Assembly (NCBI RefSeq): GCF_001680005.1
Contig: NC_033567.1
Location: 992,001 to 1,056,000 of the forward strand
From: Plasmodium coatneyi
Taxonomy: Eukaryota; Apicomplexa; Aconoidasida; Haemosporida; Plasmodiidae
DNA length: 64,000 nucleotides
Reading direction: 5' to 3'
This document shows, piece after piece, positions 1 through 11,099 of this stretch (positions are counted from its first letter, which is position 1; every line of letters starts with the position of its first letter). The notes under the pieces were generated by a model. It made no database searches, was not told the DNA's origin, and saw only the letters and a program-made list of their open reading frames with translations. A program made the position numbers and the translations under genes.

Positions 1-1689
1 TCCAAGGAATAGGAAGAGGAACCTACGCATACACACACGCACTGGAAAAAAACCATTACGTCTTCATCAATTTGGAAACTTGCAAAACATGTTGCCTTCC
101 AGAAAATTACGAAATAGAAGATGCATCTCTAAACGATATAAAATATTTTTTAAAACCAACGTATAGCATAGATCAAGTAGAATACATTTGTCGTAATTCC
201 ATTTTGGGGAAATCACTAGACGGCGCAGATTTTTTTCCTGGGTTTGTAGGATTGAACAATTTAAAACATACGGACTACTGCAATGTTATTATTCAGCTTG
301 TGTGCAGCATCATTCCTTTGAGAAACTTTTTTTTAGTATACGAAAATAAGAAATATGTGAGCAAAAATATCGTTTCCTCTTTATCTGAACTGATTAAAAA
401 GATTTTTAACCCAAGAAATTTCAAGGGGGTTGTTTCCCCACATGAGTTTCTACAAACGGTGGGTATTGAGTCCAAGAAGACCTTCAAAATTGGGTCTAAA
501 AACGATCCGCTGGACTTCTTCCTCTGGCTAATTAGCAAAATACATAGGCATGAGGAGAGGGCGCTGCGCAAAAGCATTAAGGGTAGGGCGGGCAAGAAGA
601 GGAAGATTAGTCAAGGAGGAGAAAACGCCAAAGGGGCAGATGGCTCATCGGGCGGACAAAATAAAGGGAAGGAAGAAGAAGGTGATGACGATGAGGAGGA
701 AGAGGGAAAAATTCAACCGGGGCACCACCTCTCGCAGTTGAACGCTATGTTGTCCTCCTCCAGCGAGTCACACATGTCGGAAGAGGCCGTCCCCGGTATG
801 GATTTACCAACGAAACGAAAAAAAAAAAAAAAAAAAAAAAAAATGGAAGTACGACAAGGTGAACATTATCGACTACTGCTTTGATGGGGAACTAATTATC
901 AGAACGAAAAAAAAAAAAAAAAAAAAAAAAAGTTCGGAAGGGGATGAAAACACGAGCAGTACCCATAATGCAAAAAAGGGGGGAAAAAATGACGCATACA
1001 ATGAACGGAATGCAAGAGAAGATGGGAAATTTTCTCACCACATGGATAATGAAGGAGGGGGAGAGGATGAGATAAGCAATTCGGACGAAGAAGACAATGA
1101 AGACTTGCCTGATGGGGAAGAATTGAACGAAGAAAAAAATTACGTAACGGAAAAAATTCCATTTCGTACTCTTTCCCTGAAGTTGCCCAATCCTCCCATT
1201 TTTAAAAGCACAACAGAAAGTAACATCATCCCGCAGGTATCCATTTTCGAGCTGTTAACAAAATTTGATGGAGAAACGGAGTCCTTCCTAAATGAAAAAT
1301 CGGAGCCAAGCACTTTAATAATTTCCAAGTTACCCAAATATTTAATCTTCACCATTAAGAGATTTTCCAAAAATAATTTTTTTGTCGAAAAAAATGGCAC
1401 CATTGTTAATTTTGTCATAAAAAACTTAGACATGAAAGATTATGTGCATGAGGATTATCTGGACAAGAATCCTGTGACCAAGTATAACTTAATTGCTAAC
1501 ATTTTTCACAGTGGCTCGGTTAACAGTGGCACTTACAAAATTCATGTGCTCAATCAGGCATCGAATGAGTGGTATGAGATGGAGGACCTGCACGTGATTA
1601 CCGTTTTGCCTCAGCTGGTTCTCCTACCCGAGTCCTGTGTGCAGTTGTATCAGCGCCAGGATGTTCAGCTCAACGGGGAGGTCCCCTGA
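1..1689 (+). CDS. USP39: USP39/Sad1-like U4/U6.U5 tri-snRNP protein, 5'-truncated, frame break in poly-A
   Basis: This is the 3' part of a gene that begins before the window; reading is open from base 3. It encodes the end of the ZnF-UBP domain (NHYVFINLETCKTCCLPENY), then a ubiquitin-hydrolase fold (GFVGLNNLKHTDYCN). The position of the catalytic Cys holds Asp (TDY instead of TCY), as in human USP39/yeast Sad1, so it should be a non-catalytic splicing factor of the tri-snRNP. The C-terminal half is also typical (IIPQVSIFELLTKFDG, KNNFFVEKNGTIVNF, YNLIANIFHSG). A lysine- and acid-rich insertion separates the two halves. The frame changes in the 26-A run at 818-843: the upstream frame stops at 884, while the downstream frame continues to a stop at 1687-1689. 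Family identity is clear. Whether the break is real is not. The next gene, MCM4, is on the same strand. Confidence 0.9.
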
Positions 1690-3049
1690 GGTTGCGGTGG
1701 TGTGTAGCGGCGTCCTCTCCCTGTTGCCCTTAACAGTATTTGTTTGACCGCCGCTTTTCTCCAACTGTTCTTATCATAACTTAGCTCTTCCCATTATAAC
1801 CAACCCCATCGCACCTACTTCATGTACACATGTGTGCGGCGTAAAAAATGTGAGGAAATCCTCCCCCTCACGAGTATCAACCTTTTGTAAACGCATGTAC
1901 TTGTTATTGGATTTCCCCACTTTCTCCTTCCGGAAGTTACGCTCTTAGGGGTTGACACGGCGCACAGGTCAACTTCGCCAATTTTTTTTTTTTTTTTTTA
2001 CACGTTCCGGCGTTCATTTTGTTTCCGTTTTGTTTGCATTTCGTTCCCATTTTGTTACCATTATATTTTCATTTTTCGAACATTTTGTGTAGAAGGGATT
2101 GTAACGTGTAAGAAAAAAAAACTCTTGTCGACCCCTCGAACTGTGAAACGTAGCAGCCAAGGTGCTCCTTCCCAGGGTGTATATCCCCGGCGGGGAAAGC
2201 AACCAGCGCGTAAATATCTTATTGCCACGAAAGGATGCCCTATTTTCAATGTTCATTACACATTCCCCTCCGCCAAGGAGTGAATAAAATTACACACTGC
2301 ATGCTGGGAACGCACAAGAATGTGAACAGTGCAAATTATAAAGCGCATTTTTTTTTTTTTTTTTTCTGGGGGGAGGCATATTAAAATGTGTACAAAAAAA
2401 AAATAAAAAAGGAAAATCATGTCTTCGGTAAGATTGCAAAATCGAAAAGGAAACATTAAATCGAGTAAACATCCTTTGCGGGTAATGACACGTTCATCCC
2501 AAGGGAAGCATCTTTAACTTTGAGTACACGGGATAGTCACTTTTTTTTTTTTTTTTTTTATCACTTTTTCTCTCATTTTCGCGTACCTCTTTTGCCCTCC
2601 GTTTACACATCCAATTTGCGCTATCGTTCCATTTTTGAACGACCGCCTCGCGGGTATATTTTTTACCCCAACCCCCTTTTTCATGTCACCTTAAAGCGTA
2701 TTGAGCAACCCGGTTCGTTAGCACAACCTTTCATGTGGCATAAGGAAGAACGCGTCGAACAGGTGAAGTGTGTATTCCTTCGCCATTCCAAAGACAAAGG
2801 AAAATCCGCGCAGTTTTCCCCTTTTCCTCTTCACCCATTTAGCGCTTTAGCCTTTTCTGTGCACCTCGCGTGAATGAACGAAATTGCGCGAGGTGTATCC
2901 CCGGGTTGAGGCACGCATAAGGAGGGAACACACACACTTCTTCCACTCTGCCGCGCTGCCAAGGTGGATGCATAACCGATTAACTGCTTAACGGATTAAC
3001 CGATTAACTGCTCAACCCTGCCGCGTATTTAATCGCACATTGCCGCAAA
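1690..3049. promoter_or_regulatory. Intergenic USP39-MCM4; 3' flank and MCM4 promoter/leader
   Basis: No gene is seen here. The stretch contains several poly-T/poly-A tracts (about 1981-1999, 2348-2365, 2540-2559), as is usual for Plasmodium promoters. It ends in a leader with a direct repeat: aaccgattaactgct occurs at 2974-2988 and again at 2998-3012 (24-bp spacing). Short open frames here are low-complexity or homopolymer-driven. Confidence 0.6.
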
Positions 3050-5965
3050 ATGGGAACGCCACGACGCCGCCCGGGGCAGAACGCCAGCCCCTACGCGATG
3101 AGCTCCTCGAACATTTTCGGGACGAACAATGAAATCTTCGGAAGCAACTTCATGAACTCGCCCGTGTCCAGCAGGAGGACGAAAAACAGCAAGGGCAGCT
3201 TCCTCAACAGTATGATGAACGAATCCAAGTACCTAAACCAGAGCAACACCGGGTCGCAATTTCTTCGATACGGACACACACCTCTAGCGATCAGAAGAAT
3301 AAAATGCGCCAGAGCCGACATAGGAGATGTTGGGAGGGAGGCCTTCATGGAAGACGTGGAATCAGGAAGACTTCCCCATTTTATCGATTCGAACTTGGAG
3401 CAAATAAAAGAATTGTTCAACCAGTTTTTCGACGAATTCAATATAACAAATTATAGCGACGTTCTGCAGTTCACAGATGAGGACAGAAGCATCACGGAAT
3501 ATATCCTCCTTCATAGGGAAAACTTGAAGGTGTACCTAGCATACTACGGATGGAAGATGATAAAGTTTATCGAGACGGGTAGACAGAACGAATGCAAACT
3601 GAACAACGAAGTGGAAGAAACGGATTCAGATGCGGTAAGGAATTTAGAACACATAAAGTCGTTTGAAGTTGATCTAACGCATATTTACTTCTTTAACAAA
3701 AAATTGTACAAACTTATTATTGAGTACCCTTCGGACTGCATTAGCGAAATTGACAAAATTATAAGTGCTAAGTATAACTCGCTCTTAGCATTGGTACTCG
3801 AGGGAGACACAAATTCAAACGCATCAGATAGGTATTCCCTTGCGAACGCGAAGCAGGATTACTGTAGAGTACGATTCTTCAACAAGAAACATAAGGATAC
3901 GCCGAGAAAGTTAGGACCGAACCATATAGAAACATTAGTATGCATAAAAGGAGTCATTATTAGATGCTCTAATATCATCCCCGAAATGACCATGGCTGCT
4001 TTCAAATGTACTTCCAAAAAAAGAATAGGAGTTAATAATTACGAAAAGTGCAACGAAGAAGTGTATGAGCATGTCATCCAAGGGGAAGTACAAGAACCTC
4101 TAACCTGCACAAACTGCAATAATAAGAACACCTTCGAATTATGGCACAACAATTGCTGCTTTTCTTCAAAGCAGCTCATCAAATTGAGTGAAGTCACCGA
4201 ACATTTGAAACAGGGAGAGACTCCTCAATCCATTTCTATATATGCATATGACGATTTGATAGATTATACCAAACCAGGAGATACCGTAGAATTGACAGGA
4301 ATATTGAAAGCCTCTCCAGTGAGATTAAACCCCAGGTCGAGATGCTACAATAGTGTCCATAGAACCTACATAAACGTTATACACATTAGAAAGGAGAACA
4401 AACAGAAGATGAAACTAACTGAACAGAACGACACTGCATCAGTTATTTTAAAAAGAAATGACGATGGAACAGTGGAAGAAAATTTCGAAAAATTAAATGA
4501 ACAAGGAAATCTACTCTTCACCACAGAAGTAATACAACAAATGCAGAAACTGAGTAAAGACCCTAATATATACCAACGGTTGGTTGATTCTATAGCTCCA
4601 TCCATTTATGGAAGAGATGATATCAAGAAAGGTCTCCTTTGCCAACTTTTCGGTGGAAGCAAAACTACAGATAAATTTAAAAATAAGTATCGATCCGAAA
4701 TTCATATATTACTATGTGGAGACCCCTCTACGGCCAAATCACAACTTTTACACTATGTTCATAAGCTATCCCCAAGAGGCATTTACACAAGTGGAAAAGG
4801 TAGCAGCAGTGTCGGTCTGACTGCCTTCATTTCGAAAGATTCAGAGACAAAGGAATATATCCTCGAATCTGGTGCAGTTGTTTTGTCCGATAAAGGAATT
4901 TGCTGTATTGACGAATTTGACAAAATGGATGACTCAGCTAGGGCAATCTTACATGAAGTTATGGAACAACAAACGGTCACCATTGCCAAAGCAGGAATCG
5001 TTGCAACTTTGAATGCTCGTACATCCGTTCTTGCATCTGCTAATCCGATTAACAGTAGGTATGATAAGAACAAAGCTGTTGTGGAAAATATCAATCTACC
5101 ACCATCCCTTTTTTCAAGATTCGATTTGATCTACCTCGTTATAGATCAGGCAAATGAGGAAGAAGACACAAAGTTGGCCACCGTGTTGTGTAAAAACTTT
5201 TCCTACGGTGCGAAAAACGACTCTGACTCCGACACGGATGACGAATCAAATTCTGAAGGGGACCCCCAATCCGGTGATGAGTTAAAAGCTCCTTCAGAGT
5301 TTGGCGCTGGAAATGACGTAGATCCATATCAGAGGAGGAAGAAACGTATAGGAGAGAACCAAAGTGGTAAACCCACCAAGGCGAATAAAAAAAAATCCAA
5401 AAAGTACCTAATCGATTCGAACACCCTGGCGTTGTATATTGCCTACTGTCGCATAACGTGCAATCCAATTATTTCGCTAGAAAGTAAGAAGATTATAATT
5501 GATGAATATATAAAAATGAGATGCAAGGAAGGATCCAAGTCTCCAACGGCTAGTCCCAGACAATTGGAAGGACTTGTTCGACTCAGCCAAAGTTTAGCGA
5601 GAATGAAACTCAAAGATGTAGTCACTCCTGAGGAAGCTAGAGAAGCTGTACGACTCATGAACATTGCAACGTTTCAAAGTTTGATAGATCCTCTAAGTGG
5701 TAGAATCGATTTCGATCAAGTCAATCTTGGACAAACATCTCAACATAAGAAAAAGTCAGATCAGATAAAGGACATCATTATTGGTGCTCTCCTTATGAGA
5801 AACATGACAAAGGACGAATTGCTTTTACACTGTCACGAGACCGTTATGAATAATCGAGACTATTCTGCGGCTATGGATAGGAAGTCCTTCGAAGACGCTT
5901 TCAACGACCTCGAACGGTCCCAGGAGATCACACGGATGTGTTCTGGTCTGTACAAGAAGAAGTAA
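3050..5965 (+). CDS. MCM4: DNA replication licensing factor MCM4
   Basis: A single-exon gene of 971 residues. It is a subunit of the MCM2-7 replicative helicase loaded at origins in the nucleus. The N-terminus is Ser/Arg-rich, then comes the MCM N-domain with a degenerate zinc-binding region around residues 320-365 (LTCTNCNNKN). The AAA+ core shows Walker A GDPSTAKS near residue 556, the helix-2 insert SGKGSSSVGLTA, Walker B with the MCM signature GICCIDEFDKM near 616-626, and the arginine finger SRFDLI near 689. The subunit call as MCM4 rests on HIKSFEVDL, SIYGRDDIKKG, LLCQLFGG and PINSRYD. An acidic, lysine-ended insertion of about 60 residues (from about 720) lies between the AAA+ core and the C-terminal winged helix. 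The ATG at 3050 follows cgcaaa, and upstream frames are not coding. Confidence 0.97.
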   Translation: MGTPRRRPGQNASPYAMSSSNIFGTNNEIFGSNFMNSPVSSRRTKNSKGSFLNSMMNESKYLNQSNTGSQFLRYGHTPLAIRRIKCARADIGDVGREAFMEDVESGRLPHFIDSNLEQIKELFNQFFDEFNITNYSDVLQFTDEDRSITEYILLHRENLKVYLAYYGWKMIKFIETGRQNECKLNNEVEETDSDAVRNLEHIKSFEVDLTHIYFFNKKLYKLIIEYPSDCISEIDKIISAKYNSLLALVLEGDTNSNASDRYSLANAKQDYCRVRFFNKKHKDTPRKLGPNHIETLVCIKGVIIRCSNIIPEMTMAAFKCTSKKRIGVNNYEKCNEEVYEHVIQGEVQEPLTCTNCNNKNTFELWHNNCCFSSKQLIKLSEVTEHLKQGETPQSISIYAYDDLIDYTKPGDTVELTGILKASPVRLNPRSRCYNSVHRTYINVIHIRKENKQKMKLTEQNDTASVILKRNDDGTVEENFEKLNEQGNLLFTTEVIQQMQKLSKDPNIYQRLVDSIAPSIYGRDDIKKGLLCQLFGGSKTTDKFKNKYRSEIHILLCGDPSTAKSQLLHYVHKLSPRGIYTSGKGSSSVGLTAFISKDSETKEYILESGAVVLSDKGICCIDEFDKMDDSARAILHEVMEQQTVTIAKAGIVATLNARTSVLASANPINSRYDKNKAVVENINLPPSLFSRFDLIYLVIDQANEEEDTKLATVLCKNFSYGAKNDSDSDTDDESNSEGDPQSGDELKAPSEFGAGNDVDPYQRRKKRIGENQSGKPTKANKKKSKKYLIDSNTLALYIAYCRITCNPIISLESKKIIIDEYIKMRCKEGSKSPTASPRQLEGLVRLSQSLARMKLKDVVTPEEAREAVRLMNIATFQSLIDPLSGRIDFDQVNLGQTSQHKKKSDQIKDIIIGALLMRNMTKDELLLHCHETVMNNRDYSAAMDRKSFEDAFNDLERSQEITRMCSGLYKKK

Positions 5966-7277
5966 AGGGGGGGAAGCACTCCCTCCCGTACGGAGGTACA
6001 TTGTGCGGATGCATCTGGAGGAATTCTTATCAGTGTATCAGGGTCGTTTGCGTGGGTGTTTTCCCTTTTAGCAAGCCGAGTAGCACGCTGAACAGAACCT
6101 CAGAGCAGCACCGCGGAACAGCACCGCCAGGTGTGTTTTCCGTTTTCCCCCTTTCATTTTTAAGTACCCCTTATTAACCGAGGAAGGAATCGAGTCTCTT
6201 TGAATCACTGCGAAGGTGTACCTCCCCCTTTCGTGATGTACCATACATGTGTATCAAAGTGTACTTGCCCTTTTTCTGTTCGTCCATCACCTAGGGGTAC
6301 ATCAGTTTATGGGCTGAGTTTTTAACTCTACCCCCCATATTAGGTGGCGAATCGGGGAGGTTCATGCGAACATCGGTGAAAAGACACACCGCTACTTGCA
6401 TCGCTACATGCACGTAAGTCGAATACCTTCCCTTTTGTTGAACCTTAATGCACGAAAATCCCGGGATTCCCCCGGCGTGTGAGCACCTAGAACCAGAAGA
6501 GAAAAAGTCGAAGTGGAAAAATTACTTCACCAACATTTTTTCCTGCGTACAAAGGTGCTCGAATTTTTTAAAAAAATAACTATAAAGAAAATACATATAA
6601 TACTTCCCCCGTCTCCACCGTACCTCTGCGCGACGTTGCACAAAAAATTCGTAATAATATTTATTATTATTTTTTTTTCTTCATTTAGTTCTATTGCATT
6701 ATTGGCGCATTTTACGGGAAATACCAAACAAAGAAAAAGATGAACAACGGAGGAGTGTTTCTCGCTTGGCGTGCACAGTTATCCATACAAAATTTTTTTT
6801 CACGCCTTCTACATTTCGCATAATGTGTAATTACGAATAGGGGTTCACTTATTTAGGCATATTACTGAATGCGGCTTAAAAGGATAAGTGAAAAAAAAAA
6901 GAAAGACATATGAACAAGAAGCATGTTCTCTTCCCTTTTCTATGTAAATAAGGGTTCGAAAAGAAATAGGTCACACGATGTAAATTTTTGTTAAGTATCT
7001 CTGCACGACATGTCCCTGCGAAAGAGCACAGCGTTCTATACAGTTCTCCTTCTTGACAACCCGCCACCCAAACGCATTGAAGAATCCAAAAGTGGGCCCA
7101 TTTATGCAAGCTGTATTTTTTAATTTTAGCAAAATTTCCAAGTTGACTGGAAAACGGTGTTTCCTATTTTTACGTCACTTGTGTTGAACGGCGTACATAT
7201 ATATACATGCCCTCGTAAGGATTACCCTACGTTAACTGTCCTCTTCCCTTCTGTATGTATATTTCCCTCTAGTTGTT

Positions 7278-7312
<35 letters not shown>

Positions 7313-8885
7313 CTTTGTGACATGCTGAGGAACAATTTGTAACACTACTATACATTATGTACCCATATATATTGTATACATGGTATACTCATATAACGTT
7401 CCTACATTGGGTACAAATTATGGCGAAAACGATAACTATCCCCTGGTTCCTTTTTAAAAATGTGCATACTATATGCGGTGATTATGCGCAGCTGTTATTT
7501 CGTAGTGGAAAGTTGCTTCGAAAAACGTTGTTTTTCTTTTCCTCCCCCCTCCACTTGGGTATAAAGGAATGGCCCTCTAGCTAGCCATTTATGATGAATC
7601 CAATAAAAAAGTCAACACAAATTACAGTGTAGAGATTATTCTCCTTCACAATGAAGAAAAGGAATCATCTTATTTGACGGAATGCCTTGTTTTGCTATGC
7701 TCCTGTGGAAGCGTTTGGAGGGGGAAAATGAGTGCACAATCGTGTCCTGTAAAGTATACATATAGGTAAGAATATAGTAGGGAACATAGTAGGCATATAG
7801 GTAAGCGCAGAATAGCACTATAAGAGGCATATAGGTAGGCATAGATTAAGCATTGAGTATAATAGAGTATGCATACACGTATATAATTATGAGTACTGCA
7901 CATGGAGGAGATATTTTCCTATTTATCGTGCACCCCCCAGGAAATTCATGCATAATGCACGTATATATAACATAAGTAATACTTTCGTTTATATCATATA
8001 AAAAAACGATTCAGTTACGTAATTTTTTTCTTGTTTTTCTTTCTTTTTCCGCATACGTTCGGAACGGATACATAACTTTTCTCCCCTAACATGTACTAAA
8101 TTTTCCAATAAAGTTATGGCATTGGCAAAGAAAAAAAAATATTACTGTGTTTTTCACGTGAAAAATTGTAGAAAGCGTAAAGGTAAAAAAAAAATAAATA
8201 AACGGATGGAAATGAAGAAATCTGTGCACAAATGAATGAACGAATGATTGAACGAATAAATAAATTAAGGAATTTGCTTAGCTATGTTTCTCCCTCTCCG
8301 AAGCATAAACTTATACTTTTTTTTTTTTTGTGACAAGATAATTTTTTTTTTCTAAAATTATTTTCCTTAATGAAATTGAATTCAACGATTTCTTTTTCAT
8401 ATTTTCTGTTTATTATAACATTATTTTAAGTTTTCCATATCCTGTAAAATTACATACGCATTACAATGCAATTTAATGTATACAGTATAACAATGTAAAT
8501 ACAACATAACGTACATGTGCTTATATTATATTCGAGCTTGTGCTTACATTCATACGTGTGACAAACAGGTAGGAGTGAATAGTGCCTCTACAGCTACTAT
8601 AACCTTTAACCTACATTTTTGTACCACTATATTATGGTTGTGCTCACTTACCCTTGGTACATGTTCCGCACGTGTTTCGTTATGTTTTGTGTATGTTCCA
8701 TATATTTGAAGTACATTTTTCATACGTTTTTTTTACCATTCTTTGTACATTTGTAGCACGTTTTTCGTATATTTGTGGCATCTTTTTCGTACATATCTGC
8801 TACCCCTTCTGTACAAGATTGGTATGTTCTGCGTACATTTTTGGCATAAGATTTGCCCACTTTTAGCACATTTCCCTATATTTTT

Positions 8886-9070
8886 AGTGCCGTTTTGGTG
8901 CCTTTTTGGTGCCGTTGTGGTGCCGTTTTAGTGCCGTTTTGGTGCCGTTTTGGTGCCGTTTTAGTGCCGTTTTAGTGCCGTTTTAGTGCCGTTTTAGTGC
9001 CGTTTTAGTTACTTTTTAGTGCCTTTTTAGTGACTTTTTTGTGCTTTTTTAGTGACTTTTTAGTGCCTTT
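8886..9070. repeat. 11-bp degenerate tandem repeat array
   Basis: The unit is gtgccgtttta/g repeated about 16 times, with variants such as gtgccttttta, gtgacttttt and gtgccgttgtg. The best-preserved copies are at 8930-9010 and the edges decay. It has no coding potential. Confidence 0.85.
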
Positions 9071-11009
9071 TTTGTACATTTTGGCTTTATTTCCCCGCCC
9101 AATCGGTGCTGCCACCACTATTACATATACACTTGTAGGGTACACATGTGCATACGGCCTGTACATGTGTCAATATACAAGGTATATATAAATATGTGAC
9201 CTTCTTGGGGAAAGTGAAAGTTTAATGTGAAATTGAGTTGTTGTAAACGCGCGGAGAGAGTAGAAAGGACCGAAAATAAGAAAGTGGAACGGGAAAAGCC
9301 GAGGGCGAAGAAGACAAAGTAGCCTTTTTTGGCGCGCCCCAGTACACCGCTTGAATGTGCGTTATTAGGGATAAAAGTAGGAAGGAGCGAAAAAAAGACA
9401 TTTTTTTTTTTTTTTCCCATATTATAACGTGAAATATAATTGCAATTCCCGATGCATGTGTATTGTTGAGTACATAATAGTGTGTTCCATTATTTTATTT
9501 TATTTTTTGCCATTAAACACCCACCAATTGCATGCGGATTGAGGAACTGCCCCTCTTTACATGAGCTGTTAAGTGTAAAGTTCAAAAATTAAAAAATTGA
9601 ACTTTTTTTTTGGTAATAAAACTTTTGAGAAGTTTGGACGCGTGTGTGCGCCTTGGTCCTTCACCTGTTACCGTCTGGCATCACCTGCCTGTCTACCTGC
9701 TTTTTTTTTTTTTTTCGTTTTTTTGCATGAGCAGACAGTAATTGTCTCTTCAGATGAGGTGCGTGAAATAAAATTTCACAAAGGAGAAGTGTATTAGGAA
9801 AAAATACATGCATGTAAAGTTACATATATATGCATATGCACATGTGTGTATACATAAGCGTGTAAACCGAGAGAACAAAATATGTAGTTTGTGAAACATC
9901 CGCTGAGAAAACGACAACATTTTTTCGCATATGCGCATGTTGCTATATATGTTACATCGCCTTCTTTTAATAGACAGAAAAGATGTCTTATAGGCAAGCT
10001 TTCTAATAACCGATTTGAGCTATTTTTTTTTCTAGCTGTAGATTTAATTTTTTTTTTTTTTTTTTTTTTTATGTACGTTCATACAGTTTAGCTATTTTCG
10101 CGTGCTACATTTATGAAAGAGAAAAATAGCAAGTTGTAATGCTTTGCCTATTATATATCACTCACAATTTATAATTTTTTTTTTCCTTTTTCCCTTATTT
10201 ATTTTTTTACATGTATTAATTATTGTGAGTTTTAAGCAAACAAATGTTGTTCATTAATGTGTTGCACATTTTCCCTTCCCTTATTATAGTGAAGAATTAT
10301 ATAAGGATATTTGCAACTTTAACGATTGAGTATTTTGTATAGCTCTCAGCACTGTTACACAAAGGACGCCGTTTATTTGAGTGTGGAGTTCGCACATCTG
10401 CAGGGCACGTATATATCATTATACGTATGTATATTGACATGTACGTGTGCCTTCGTGTGCCTCCATTTTATTTGTGTGCCATCATCCCATTTGTGCCCCT
10501 TTTTTCGTATTTTCGCCTATGCGTAAATACCCCCTCCCTCCCCGGCGATGTTTCTACGTACTTTTGTTTATATACCTATGTGGTGACCTCACATATGTAT
10601 TGAAAAAAGGCGAAAAATCCCGTTGTAAGGGAAAAAAAAAAAAAAAAAAAAAAGCCCATTAGTCAATCCATCCACCATTCATCAAGCGAATCACTCATCC
10701 CGCGACGTTATTTTCCCATTTAATTCCCCTTAAGGGGTTTCACCTATGATTTTTACTCGTTGCACGTTTTTTATTCTTAAATTTTAAGATATAACATGTT
10801 GTATATTTTTATTTTTTTGCTTTCACATTTTATTTTAACCTTTTATTTTTTATTTTTTATTTTTTACTTTTTAATTTTTAACTTTTAATTCTTAACTTTA
10901 ATTTTTTTTTTTTTTTTTTTTTTTTTTTCGTTGTATATCACCAGTATTTCCATCAAAAAATCGAGTGTGCCTCTTTTGTGCTGATTAATAACGTATTTAT
11001 TTTTTTACG

Positions 11010-11099
11010 AAATAAATAAAAGCGATTAGCTACAAAAAAAAATTAATTTGTGCAATTTATAAAGTTTTTTTTTTTATTGCTAATCGCTTTTATTTATTT
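11010..11099. repeat. Perfect 21-bp inverted repeat (hairpin) in the gene desert
   Basis: Bases 11010-11030 are the exact reverse complement of 11079-11099. The core is agcgattagc / gctaatcgct. Inside the arms, A9 at about 11034-11042 can pair with T11 at about 11065-11075, which would extend the stem around a short loop. The arms include GC-containing cores, so this is not just AT simple sequence. Role unknown: cruciform, transcription end or structured RNA. Confidence 0.85.

Noticed and set aside
8515..8931. Overlapping open frames with F/Y/C-rich products before the tandem array
   Set aside because: Produced by degenerate gtacatttttcgtat-like DNA; no coding pattern or family.
8886..9070. 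CRISPR-like repeat array
   Set aside because: The units are directly adjacent with no unique spacers, and the organism is a eukaryote.
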